The notes under the pieces: model-generated
Databases searched by the model: none
Seen by the model: only the letters and a program-made list of their open reading frames with translations
What the model was told of the DNA's origin: nothing
From: an uncultured Coriobacteriaceae bacterium
GTDB taxonomy: Bacteria; Actinomycetota; Coriobacteriia; Coriobacteriales; Atopobiaceae
Direction: 5' to 3'
Length of the DNA stretch: 5,138 nt
NCBI GenBank assembly: GCA_900551595.1
Contig: URWR01000127.1
Span: forward strand, 1-5,138
Part shown: piece by piece, positions 1 to 5,138 of the stretch
Layout of the letters: each line of letters opens with the position of its first letter
Position numbering within the stretch: position 1 is the first letter of the stretch
Position numbers and translations under genes: made by a program

Positions 1-1
1 A

Positions 2-376
2 AGCGATCCCTCCGAGCGAGTAGCTTCACCAGTCTGTGTTTTGCCAGCTGCTGAGGTACTCGCTCACGCCTCTTCTTTTAGGCGTGTTTTAGAAGATTGG
101 GAACCCGAACTTTTAATATGCGGGCGTCCGCTGACACTTTCTGGAGAGTTGGGTCCTCAGGCCGAAGAAGCAGTAACACATGCCCAACAAATTGCTGAAA
201 ATTGCGGTCTTCCGCTGGAGTTTGTGGATGAACGGCTGTCCTCAAAAGAGGCAAAGCGTATCCTGCATGAAGAGGGGCTTTCAGAACGTGCAATGCGCGG
301 CAAAGTAGATATGGTTGCAGCATCATTGTTTTTGCAGACCTGGCTCGATTCACGCAAGCAGGTTTCGAGTAACTAA
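2..376 (+). CDS. ruvX: Putative pre-16S rRNA nuclease RuvX/YqgF, 5'-truncated by window edge
   Basis: RNase H-fold nuclease of the YqgF/RuvX family, which trims the 5' end of pre-16S rRNA in the cytoplasm and was earlier annotated as a Holliday junction resolvase. The frame is open from base 2 with no start codon. Its first residues (SDP..RVASP) match the end of the family's first strand, so only about 15 residues are missing, including the first catalytic Asp of the DxG motif. Visible family motifs, numbered from the first visible codon, are the GRPLxLSG loop (41-48) followed by GPQAEEA, the FVDERLSS motif with catalytic Asp76, and KVDMVAAxLxLQTWLD (101-116) with catalytic Asp103. The TTG at 41 lies inside the conserved domain and is not the start. 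The next gene is mltG, 26 nt downstream, as in most Actinobacteria, where alaS usually lies upstream. The visible part carries no missing key residue. Confidence 0.93.
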   Translation, partial: SDPSERVASPVCVLPAAEVLAHASSFRRVLEDWEPELLICGRPLTLSGELGPQAEEAVTHAQQIAENCGLPLEFVDERLSSKEAKRILHEEGLSERAMRGKVDMVAASLFLQTWLDSRKQVSSN

Positions 377-392
377 TACGGTTATCTCTGAA

Positions 393-398
393 AAGGAG
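393..398 (+). promoter_or_regulatory. Ribosome binding site of mltG
   Basis: AAGGAG lies 4 nt before the ATG at 403, in the 26-nt gap between the ruvX stop and mltG. It fixes the mltG start. No convincing promoter is visible in this gap. Confidence 0.75.
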
Positions 399-402
399 TT
401 TC

Positions 403-1617
403 ATGGCTACACGTCGTACGCTTGCGCATGGGACATCGCGCACGACACGCAAGGCTTCTCCGCGAGTATCTGCTCGCACGACAGCATATAGCCATCGTCG
501 TTCATCCTTATCAATGCATACAACACGCCGAGCACACTCTCGTCATCGGACGCAGCAACCCTCACATCTTCCCATTTTAGTTGGAACAATCGCAGCGCTC
601 ATCGCTCTTGTCCTCATAGTTTTTGTCGCCTGTTCGGTTTTGAATGGTTCTGAGAAAAATGCAGGGGTGCCTGCAGGCCAGCAAGTTACCATTACCATTC
701 CTGAGGGCTCAGGAGCGGCAACCATTTACTCTGAACTGAGTGAGGCGGGAGTTCTTTCTAGCCAGGATGAGTTCTACAAAGAATTGCGTGCGCAGGGTGC
801 TGAGCAAAACCTCAAGAGTGGCACGTACTCCTTTGTCACCGGAGAAGATGTTTCTGATGTCGTAAAACAGCTGGTTCAGGGGCCAAACACCACTGAGTCG
901 CGCCTTGTTGTTGCGGAAGGACTTACTGAGGCACGCCTTGCAAGCGAGGTTGAGTCGTCCTTAGGGATTCCGCAGGATGTTTTTCTGGCTCAGGCAAAAG
1001 CTTCAAACTATGTGAATGATTATCCTTTCTTGTCTGAAGCGCAGGACGATTCGCTTGAAGGCTTCCTGTATCCCAAGACATACGATTTTTCAGGAAAAGA
1101 AGTAAATGCTGATGTGGTAATTCGTGCGATGCTCGATCAGTATCAGGCAGAAGTGGTGCCGCTGAACCTTGATGGAGCTGCTACAAATATTTCATCTGCT
1201 TACGGTATTGAGCTTGACGGCTACGACATTCTTACCATCGCTTCAATTATTGAACGCGAGGCGGTAACAGATGAGGACAGACCGCTTGTAGCATCGGTGT
1301 TTTATAACCGTTTGAGGGATAGTATGCCGCTTCAAAGCGATGCTACTATGGGGTATGTAACTGGTGGAGAAGTAACCGCTGATGACCTGAAACAGGAAAG
1401 TCCGTACAATACTTACCTCAATCAAGGACTGCCTCCAACGCCCATTTGTACTCCAAGTATGGCGTCTATAAAGGCGGCAATGGAGCCGGCATCTACGGAT
1501 TACCTGTACTTCCTCATTATTGAGAATGGCAACTATTCAAACCACACCTTCTCGAAGACCTATGAGGAACATCAGGCGGCAATTGATAAAGCTCTGGCTG
1601 ATCAAGCAGCTCAGTAA
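403..1617 (+). CDS. mltG: Endolytic murein transglycosylase MltG (YceG-like)
   Basis: Membrane-anchored lytic transglycosylase that cleaves nascent peptidoglycan strands next to the membrane and is thought to set glycan chain length. The 404-residue protein has a basic cytoplasmic tail (1-55), one membrane helix (about 57-79), and an extracellular LysM-like region (about 93-160, with the VTITIPEGSGAATIYSEL stretch). The catalytic YceG domain runs from about 165 to the end. Catalytic-domain signatures are all present: LEGFLYPKTYDF (218-229), IASIIEREA with the catalytic Glu284 (equivalent to Glu218 of the E. coli enzyme), YNRL..SMPLQSDAT (301-315), and SPYNTYLNQGLPPTPIC (333-349). The C-terminal FSKTYEEH follows. 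It is longer than the E. coli protein (about 340 residues), mainly through the N-terminal tail, which has no acidic residue before Glu84. The ATG is supported by AAGGAG. It lies 13 nt before yqeG, probably in the same operon. Confidence 0.96.
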   Translation: MATRRTLAHGTSRTTRKASPRVSARTTAYSHRRSSLSMHTTRRAHSRHRTQQPSHLPILVGTIAALIALVLIVFVACSVLNGSEKNAGVPAGQQVTITIPEGSGAATIYSELSEAGVLSSQDEFYKELRAQGAEQNLKSGTYSFVTGEDVSDVVKQLVQGPNTTESRLVVAEGLTEARLASEVESSLGIPQDVFLAQAKASNYVNDYPFLSEAQDDSLEGFLYPKTYDFSGKEVNADVVIRAMLDQYQAEVVPLNLDGAATNISSAYGIELDGYDILTIASIIEREAVTDEDRPLVASVFYNRLRDSMPLQSDATMGYVTGGEVTADDLKQESPYNTYLNQGLPPTPICTPSMASIKAAMEPASTDYLYFLIIENGNYSNHTFSKTYEEHQAAIDKALADQAAQ

Positions 1618-1619
1618 GT

Positions 1620-1625
1620 AGGGAG
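1620..1625 (+). promoter_or_regulatory. Ribosome binding site deciding the yqeG start
   Basis: AGGGAG begins 3 nt after the mltG stop. It stands 5 nt before the GTG at 1631, an ideal spacing. An alternative GTG at 1625 overlaps this motif and so cannot use it. Confidence 0.65.
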
Positions 1626-1630
1626 TGTCT

Positions 1631-2170
1631 GTGGCCATCCTAAAGGCGTGGCGCTACGTTTCGAGCGTTCCAGCAATTGATGTAGATGAGTTAGCCCATA
1701 TGGGCGTTCGAGCAATCTTGCTCGACCGTGATAATACTTGTGTTCCCAGAGATGCAGAGCATGCTCCACAGGCCGTACTCGACTGGCTTGACCACGCGCG
1801 CGAGCTCGGTCTTGAGCTTTGTTTGGTCTCGAATAATTTCCATTCAACTCAGGTAGCACAGTCGGCGCGCGAGCTCGGTGTCCAGAAGGTCGATCATGCT
1901 ATGAAACCAGCGCCTTTTGCCATTTGGACAGCGTTAAAGCGTCTTGGAATTCCACGCGAGGCAGCAGTTCTGGTGGGGGACCAAGTGTTTACTGATGTTA
2001 TGGCTGGCAATTTGGCAGGAGTGCGTACTATACTCGTACGACCTCAGTCGCGTACTGACCTTTTCTATACGCAAGCGTTTCGCGTTGTCGAGAATATTGT
2101 GCTCTCTGGAGTAACCTTTGAGCAGGATGATGATTCGACATCTGAGAAGGGGGATACTACCCGTTCGTGA
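1631..2170 (+). CDS. yqeG: YqeG-family HAD (subfamily IIIA) phosphatase
   Basis: HAD-superfamily phosphatase of the YqeG type, related to Gep4-like phosphatidylglycerophosphate phosphatases. A role in phosphatidylglycerol synthesis is plausible, but the substrate cannot be read from the sequence. With the GTG start at 1631 it has 179 residues, normal for the family. All four HAD motifs are present: motif I LDRDNT (nucleophile Asp32, acid/base Asp34), motif II VSNN (Ser67), motif III Lys92 in MKPAP, and motif IV GDQVFTDV (Asp117, Asp122). The N-terminal part up to about 30 has the family's hydrophobic lead-in, and no membrane helix is seen. The last 15 residues are acidic and polar and look unstructured. 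I chose 1631 over GTG 1625 because of the ribosome binding site. The stop overlaps the start of the next gene (GTGA). In Firmicutes yqeG is a neighbour of yqeH and aroE; here it sits where Actinobacteria usually keep aroE. Confidence 0.9.
   Translation: MAILKAWRYVSSVPAIDVDELAHMGVRAILLDRDNTCVPRDAEHAPQAVLDWLDHARELGLELCLVSNNFHSTQVAQSARELGVQKVDHAMKPAPFAIWTALKRLGIPREAAVLVGDQVFTDVMAGNLAGVRTILVRPQSRTDLFYTQAFRVVENIVLSGVTFEQDDDSTSEKGDTTRS
1796..1879 (+). repeat. 15-nt perfect direct repeat inside yqeG
   Basis: GCGCGCGAGCTCGGT occurs at 1796-1810 and again at 1865-1879, 69 nt apart and therefore in the same reading frame. Both copies encode ARELG (residues 56-60 and 79-83). Each copy sits at the end of a helix before a strand of the HAD fold. 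It is probably a coincidence of similar helices and the same codon choice rather than a functional DNA element. Confidence 0.5.
2147..2154 (+). promoter_or_regulatory. Distant ribosome binding site for the A24 peptidase gene
   Basis: AAGGGGGA inside the end of yqeG is 12 nt before the GTG at 2167. That is longer than optimal, so translation probably depends partly on coupling through the GTGA stop/start overlap. Confidence 0.4.
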
Positions 2171-2661
2171 TTATTTTGGTTGCAATAGCGTTCCTTGTTA
2201 GTTTTAAGGATGCTCGCAATCGAGAAATACCTAACACGTTGTCAGGTGCGCTTGCACTTTTTGGTTTGTTGCTCCAACTCATTCGGTTGATTCTACAAAC
2301 TGGTTTTTTGCCGGTAGATGTGATGGGGTTTCTCACGACCTCTATTCCGCTCGTGCGATTTGCTCGCATGCTTCCTCCGGCATCGGAGTGCATACTTTTC
2401 GCCTTTGTTACCCTGGGTATCTTGACGGCACTAGAGCTCTTTATCCGTTCTTCGAAAAATGTTACCGGCCTTGGATTTGGTGACATTAAATATCTTGCTG
2501 CTTGGGCAACAATTCTTGGCTTTTGGGTTCTCTTTGTCATGTGTGCGGGTTGTTTATTGGGTATGTTATGGGCTCTTAAAAGACGGCAGTCAACCTTTGC
2601 TCTTGGACCGTGGCTTTCAGGTGCTGCGCTCTTTCTCTGTTGCATTTTCGTTGCACTGTGA
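2167..2661 (+). CDS. A24 family prepilin peptidase-like membrane protease (small form)
   Basis: Integral membrane aspartic protease of the type IV prepilin peptidase family, which cuts the leader of prepilins or pilin-like secretion proteins at the inner face of the membrane. The 164-residue protein is almost entirely hydrophobic, with about five to six helices. Both catalytic Asp sites are intact: FKDARNREIPN with Asp15, and GLGFGDIK with Asp106. The C-terminal FALGPWLSGA (144-153) matches the family's FGP motif. It lacks the cytoplasmic zinc/methyltransferase domain of PilD, so it resembles short TadV/CpaA-type enzymes. No pilin gene lies in the window, so the substrate is unknown. The GTG start overlaps the yqeG stop by GTGA, and an in-frame stop at 2143 rules out a much longer N-terminus. 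A comparable small A24 gene occupies this neighbourhood in other Actinobacteria, so it looks inherited with the block. Confidence 0.88.
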   Translation: MIILVAIAFLVSFKDARNREIPNTLSGALALFGLLLQLIRLILQTGFLPVDVMGFLTTSIPLVRFARMLPPASECILFAFVTLGILTALELFIRSSKNVTGLGFGDIKYLAAWATILGFWVLFVMCAGCLLGMLWALKRRQSTFALGPWLSGAALFLCCIFVAL

Positions 2662-2719
2662 AGCGTCGCCGTATGATGTCTGCCGCTGTGTCGGATGATA
2701 AAATCATGCGTATACAGGC

Positions 2720-2724
2720 GGGAG
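2720..2724 (+). promoter_or_regulatory. Ribosome binding site deciding the aroK start
   Basis: GGGAG lies 6 nt before the ATG at 2731. The earlier in-frame ATG at 2695 has no purine-rich site in front of it. A later GTG at 2761 has AAAGGG 4 nt upstream and is the second choice. Confidence 0.6.
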
Positions 2725-2730
2725 CATACG

Positions 2731-3285
2731 ATGCATGTTTCGAGCAACAGAAAGGGCTATGTGAGTCACGAAGGGTGTGACCACATCTTTTTCGTGGGCT
2801 TCCTTGGTGCAGGTAAATCAACTATTGCACGAAATTTAGGCCGTTTATTTGGACGCGCATACGTTGACACCGATAGGCTTGTAGAGCTTGCATGTCATGA
2901 GTCGGTGGCGCAAATATATGAAGTAGAAGGTGAAAATGCGTTTCGTGATGCCGAAACCGTGGTGCTTCGCGGTCTTGCTCAACGTAAAAGCCTTCTGGTA
3001 AGTTGCGGTGGAGGTATTGTAGAGCGTCGGGAGAACGGGCAATTGATGGCACATATGGGAACCATTGTTTTTCTCGATGGTTGTCTTGACGATTCTTTGC
3101 GCCAGATAAGAAGTCTTTCTCGCCGTCCAGAACTTACAACTTTGGATGATGCGCCTGCTCTTTATGAGCATAGGCGTCCGCTCTATGAAGCGGTGGCAGA
3201 CGTCACCATAAGTATTACTGGAAAGACATTCGACGAAGTGGCTCAAGAAGCGGGCTGCATTTTGTGGGAGAGGGGTTTGCTATGA
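2731..3285 (+). CDS. aroK: Shikimate kinase
   Basis: Cytoplasmic enzyme that phosphorylates shikimate at the 3-hydroxyl with ATP, the fifth step of the chorismate pathway. From ATG 2731 it has 184 residues, with about 10 more at the N-terminus than the usual 170-175. A GTG at 2761 would give 174. Key residues are all present: Walker A GFLGAGKST (23-31, Lys29), the shikimate-binding VDTD (Asp46, Asp48), FRDAE (71-75, Arg72), the CGGGIV loop (92-97), the lid SRRPEL (130-135), and the RRPLY motif (148-152) near the adenine/substrate closure. It therefore looks catalytically competent. It is preceded by the only gap over 30 nt in the window, so it may begin a sub-operon. Its stop overlaps the aroB-like start by ATGA, which predicts translational coupling. 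aroK-aroB adjacency is the rule in Actinobacteria and many other bacteria. Confidence 0.95.
   Translation: MHVSSNRKGYVSHEGCDHIFFVGFLGAGKSTIARNLGRLFGRAYVDTDRLVELACHESVAQIYEVEGENAFRDAETVVLRGLAQRKSLLVSCGGGIVERRENGQLMAHMGTIVFLDGCLDDSLRQIRSLSRRPELTTLDDAPALYEHRRPLYEAVADVTISITGKTFDEVAQEAGCILWERGLL
3269..3275 (+). promoter_or_regulatory. Ribosome binding site deciding the aroB start
   Basis: AGAGGGG near the 3' end of aroK lies 6 nt before the ATG at 3282, which forms an ATGA overlap with the aroK stop. A GTG at 3264 in the same frame lies upstream of this site and has no good site of its own. Confidence 0.75.
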
Positions 3286-4448
3286 GCGAGGAGACTTTTG
3301 GCGCAGTTCTGGTAAAGCGCCAGACTATGGCCTTGCCTGGAACATCGTGCGATTTGCGTATGGGACATGGTGCGCTTGATTCGATGGGTAAGGAACTGCG
3401 TTCTCTTACCGGTAAGCCAAGATTGGCAGCCGCTTTTATTGGTGAAGGTGTTTCAGAGGAAGTCTCTCAAGAGGTTAGTCGGCAACTCTCAGATGGTGGA
3501 TTTAATGCTGTCATACTTGCATCACCAACCGACAAGAGCTGCACGCTCAGGTCGGCTGAAGAGCTTATTGAGCAGCTTGATGCTGCAGGTATTACTGCCG
3601 ATGATGTCATACTTGCTGTTGGAGATAGCAAAACCTTAGGATTGGCATCGTTTGTAAGCGGTGTTTGGTGTGGAGGTACCCCGCTTGCGGTTGTTCCCAC
3701 CGATACGTTTGCCTTGCTGGAAGGCATTGCCTCTCCGCGAGCGTTGGATGTTGAAGATGGCCGCGGTCGCATGATATCGGTGAAAACGTATCCTCGCATG
3801 GCGTTCTTCGATTTGGATCTTCCTGGCTTGGTTGAGGGCGATGCTTTTGAGGCGGCTCTCGCTTTGAGTGTTGCAACTGCAGTGTGTGACGGAAATGATG
3901 CGCTTGCCTCACTTGCGGGTGATGCTGAATCTATAGCCGCTGGCAATATTGATGTTTTTGCGACACATCTTCTTGAGCTTGTTCGTTCTCGCTGCAAGCT
4001 GGCATCTGCAACGTCGCTTGCCATGCGTCAGGCACTTTCCTATGGCACAGTGTTTGCTCGTGCGCTTAGTGAACTGGTGGAGGGTTGTCCAGAAGCAGTA
4101 CTTATTGCTGAGGATCTGCGATTCTCTTCGCGTTTGGCAGTCGGTTGCGGTAAAGCCAAAATTGACCTCGTGTATGCTCAAGATGCTTTGCTCGAACGTT
4201 TTGGTTTGGGCGAAGTTGCCTGCGATGTATCAGCTCAGGAGCTTACTGATGCCGTAAGAGCAGCTTGTTTTGCTCATTCAAACAGATTTATGTTCCCATT
4301 GCCCGAAGCCATAGGTCGTGTTCGTTTGTCTTCGGTAGACGACGATGCGTTTGCAGCAAATATTGCTGCCTGGTGTGATTCACGTGTTGACCTTTTGGCT
4401 GATCTGGATGAGAACGACGTAGTGTCTGAAACAGCGTCTGAAGAATAG
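3282..4448 (+). CDS. aroB: 3-dehydroquinate synthase-like protein with catalytic residues lost
   Basis: Position after aroK, size (388 residues) and overall pattern identify an AroB homologue. Family-like elements are a Rossmann-like N-terminal half (ILAVGDSKTLGLASF at 110-124, LAVVPTDTFA at 135-144), FFDLDLPGL (175-183), and an all-helical C-terminal half containing LVRSRCKLA (233-241) and LSYGTVFARAL (252-262). The residues a working enzyme needs are not there. The GGG of the NAD loop is GDS (114-116), its GDLAGF partner is LGLASF, and PTTLLAQVDSSVGGK has become PTDTFALLEGIASPR. The metal-ligand Glu and the Lys of GLAExIK are replaced in AALALSVA, and GHTFGHA is GTVFARA. The HGEAV motif is also gone. 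The protein has only three His (29, 229, 332), none at a ligand position. The frame is intact over its whole length, so it is probably expressed. It may be a pseudoenzyme, a partner or regulator of AroK, or a repurposed NAD-fold protein. Confidence 0.72.
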   Translation: MSEETFGAVLVKRQTMALPGTSCDLRMGHGALDSMGKELRSLTGKPRLAAAFIGEGVSEEVSQEVSRQLSDGGFNAVILASPTDKSCTLRSAEELIEQLDAAGITADDVILAVGDSKTLGLASFVSGVWCGGTPLAVVPTDTFALLEGIASPRALDVEDGRGRMISVKTYPRMAFFDLDLPGLVEGDAFEAALALSVATAVCDGNDALASLAGDAESIAAGNIDVFATHLLELVRSRCKLASATSLAMRQALSYGTVFARALSELVEGCPEAVLIAEDLRFSSRLAVGCGKAKIDLVYAQDALLERFGLGEVACDVSAQELTDAVRAACFAHSNRFMFPLPEAIGRVRLSSVDDDAFAANIAAWCDSRVDLLADLDENDVVSETASEE

Positions 4449-4452
4449 GGGA
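4447..4452 (+). promoter_or_regulatory. Ribosome binding site of the M24B peptidase gene
   Basis: AGGGGA overlaps the aroB stop codon (TAG at 4446-4448) and stands 5 nt before the ATG at 4458. A second possible start, GTG 4470, has its own GGGAG (4460-4464) at the same spacing, so the exact first residue is uncertain by four codons. Confidence 0.6.
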
Positions 4453-4457
4453 CAGGT

Positions 4458-5138
4458 ATGGGAGTAGCTGTGGATACGTCTGAGCGTATTGCACGCTTGC
4501 GTCAGTTAATGTCTCAGCGGGGATACGATGCGGTGATAGTGAGAAATATTCCCGATTTGCGCTGGTTAACGGGGGCAGCACAGACATTCGATGAAGAAGT
4601 GGCACACGTCGCCTTTATTACGGAAAATCAGCTATGGTTTCACACCGATTCGCGCTACTACAACACACTTGTTGAACGGTTAAATGAGGCGTGGCTGCTT
4701 GATCAGGAGCGTATAAGCCCTGCTCCATGGGTGGCTGCACGGGGAGTTGAAACCCATGCGCGTGTGGTGGCCATAGAAGATACGTGTGATCTTGCCTTTT
4801 TCGATGCGCTTGGAGAGGCACTGACCGCACGTTCGGTTGCTTGCTTAACACCTCGTTTACATGGTGATATTCGTCGTTTACGCATGGTAAAGGATGAAGA
4901 GGAATTAGCTCTTATTCAGCAGGCACAAAATATAACCGACAATGCGTTTGCACATATTTGCGAGTTTATTCGACCTGGTTTAACTGAGCTGGAAGTCCGA
5001 GCAGAGCTTGAGGGCTTTATGCTTTCGTATGGAGCCGATGCCCTTTCATTCCCTTCAATTGTTGCTTCCGGCCCTCAGGGTGCCAATCCACATGCACGTC
5101 CAAGTGATCGTGTAATTGAGGTTGGCGATCTTATCGTT
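4458..5138 (+). CDS. pepP: Xaa-Pro aminopeptidase/dipeptidase (M24B), 3'-truncated by window edge
   Basis: Cytoplasmic metallopeptidase that removes residues N-terminal to proline. 227 residues are visible and the frame is still open at the last base. The N-terminal creatinase-like domain (about 1-130) has ERIARLRQLMSQRGYDAVIV, then NIPDLRWLTGA and FHTDSRY, typical of the family. The pita-bread catalytic domain begins about 140 with LRMVKDEEELALIQQA and continues with IRPGLTELEVRAELE. SFPSIVASG and PHARPSDRVIEVGDLIV follow, including the conserved His212. The metal ligands (the D of the following D-x-G motif, a second D, H, E, E) lie beyond the edge, so activity cannot be judged. Family members of this size are about 360-370 residues and are annotated pepP or pepQ; the sequence does not separate aminopeptidase from dipeptidase. 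It is 9 nt behind aroB. In Actinobacteria efp and nusB usually come next. Confidence 0.92.
   Translation, partial: MGVAVDTSERIARLRQLMSQRGYDAVIVRNIPDLRWLTGAAQTFDEEVAHVAFITENQLWFHTDSRYYNTLVERLNEAWLLDQERISPAPWVAARGVETHARVVAIEDTCDLAFFDALGEALTARSVACLTPRLHGDIRRLRMVKDEEELALIQQAQNITDNAFAHICEFIRPGLTELEVRAELEGFMLSYGADALSFPSIVASGPQGANPHARPSDRVIEVGDLIV

Noticed and set aside
41..376. TTG at 41 as the start of ruvX
   Set aside because: Conserved family sequence (SDP..RVASP) is readable upstream in the same frame back to base 2, so the gene begins before the window.
369..383. Short inverted repeat TAAC/GTTA between ruvX and mltG as a terminator
   Set aside because: Only 4 bp of stem and no T-run. It cannot act as an intrinsic terminator.
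78..479. 133-codon minus-strand open frame across ruvX and the mltG start
   Set aside because: It runs opposite two clearly recognised genes and has no recognisable product.
2651..2677. Possible promoter before aroK: TTGCAC and TATGAT
   Set aside because: TATGAT is a good -10 match, but the -35 is only a half match and the spacer is 15 nt. TAAAAT at 2699-2704 is an equally plausible -10 without a -35. Too weak to list as a feature.
2157..2747. 196-codon open frame on the minus strand opposite the A24 gene
   Set aside because: The translation shows no recognisable domain, and the plus strand here carries clear prepilin peptidase motifs. It is a shadow frame.
3467..4024. 185-codon open frame on the minus strand inside aroB
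   Set aside because: Low-complexity Ser/Ala/Pro-rich translation, no ribosome binding site or family motif, fully inside an overlapping, well-placed plus-strand gene.
3282..4448. Calling the aroB-like gene a pseudogene
   Set aside because: There is no frameshift or internal stop over 388 codons, a strong ribosome binding site is present, and the start is coupled to aroK. Loss of catalytic residues without loss of the frame fits a pseudoenzyme better.

Overview
The window is a dense, single-strand stretch of seven co-directional protein genes on the + strand. It is entered inside the first gene and left inside the last. In order they are: ruvX (pre-16S rRNA nuclease / YqgF, 5' end cut off), mltG (septal/elongation murein endolytic transglycosylase), yqeG (HAD phosphatase), a small type IV prepilin peptidase-like A24 membrane protease, aroK (shikimate kinase), an aroB-like gene (3-dehydroquinate synthase fold), and an M24B Xaa-Pro peptidase (3' end cut off). 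I see no RNA genes, mobile elements, CRISPR arrays, convincing terminators or long repeats.

Organism: the order ruvX - mltG - (A24 peptidase) - aroK - aroB - pepP/Q is the conserved actinobacterial block usually flanked by alaS upstream and efp-nusB downstream (for example in Mycobacterium and Streptomyces). The base composition is roughly balanced rather than GC-rich by eye, and a yqeG gene sits inside the block. Together these suggest a lower-GC actinobacterium of the class Coriobacteriia (Atopobium / Cryptobacterium / Eggerthella relatives). This is inference from gene order and content, not a database match.

Layout: ruvX (2-376), a 26-nt gap with a good Shine-Dalgarno site, mltG (403-1617), a 13-nt gap, yqeG (1631-2170), then a GTGA overlap into the A24 gene (2167-2661). 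A 69-nt gap, the only sizeable one, precedes aroK (2731-3285). aroK overlaps aroB (3282-4448) by ATGA. Nine nucleotides later pepP starts (4458) and runs off the end. The tight spacing, overlaps and strong ribosome binding sites point to one operon, possibly with a second transcription start in front of aroK. I corrected three starts (yqeG, aroK, aroB) on the strength of their ribosome binding sites.

How the genes fit: apart from the aroK/aroB pair there is no single pathway. The block mixes rRNA maturation, cell-wall synthesis, a possible phospholipid phosphatase, pilin processing, aromatic amino-acid synthesis and peptide turnover. The most interesting point is that the aroB-like protein is a full-length, intact reading frame that has lost essentially all the metal-binding, NAD-binding and substrate-binding residues of dehydroquinate synthase. 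It looks like a pseudoenzyme or a protein with a new role, translationally coupled to an apparently intact shikimate kinase. A secondary point is that aroE and aroC, normally part of this actinobacterial block, are absent, and yqeG occupies the place of aroE.
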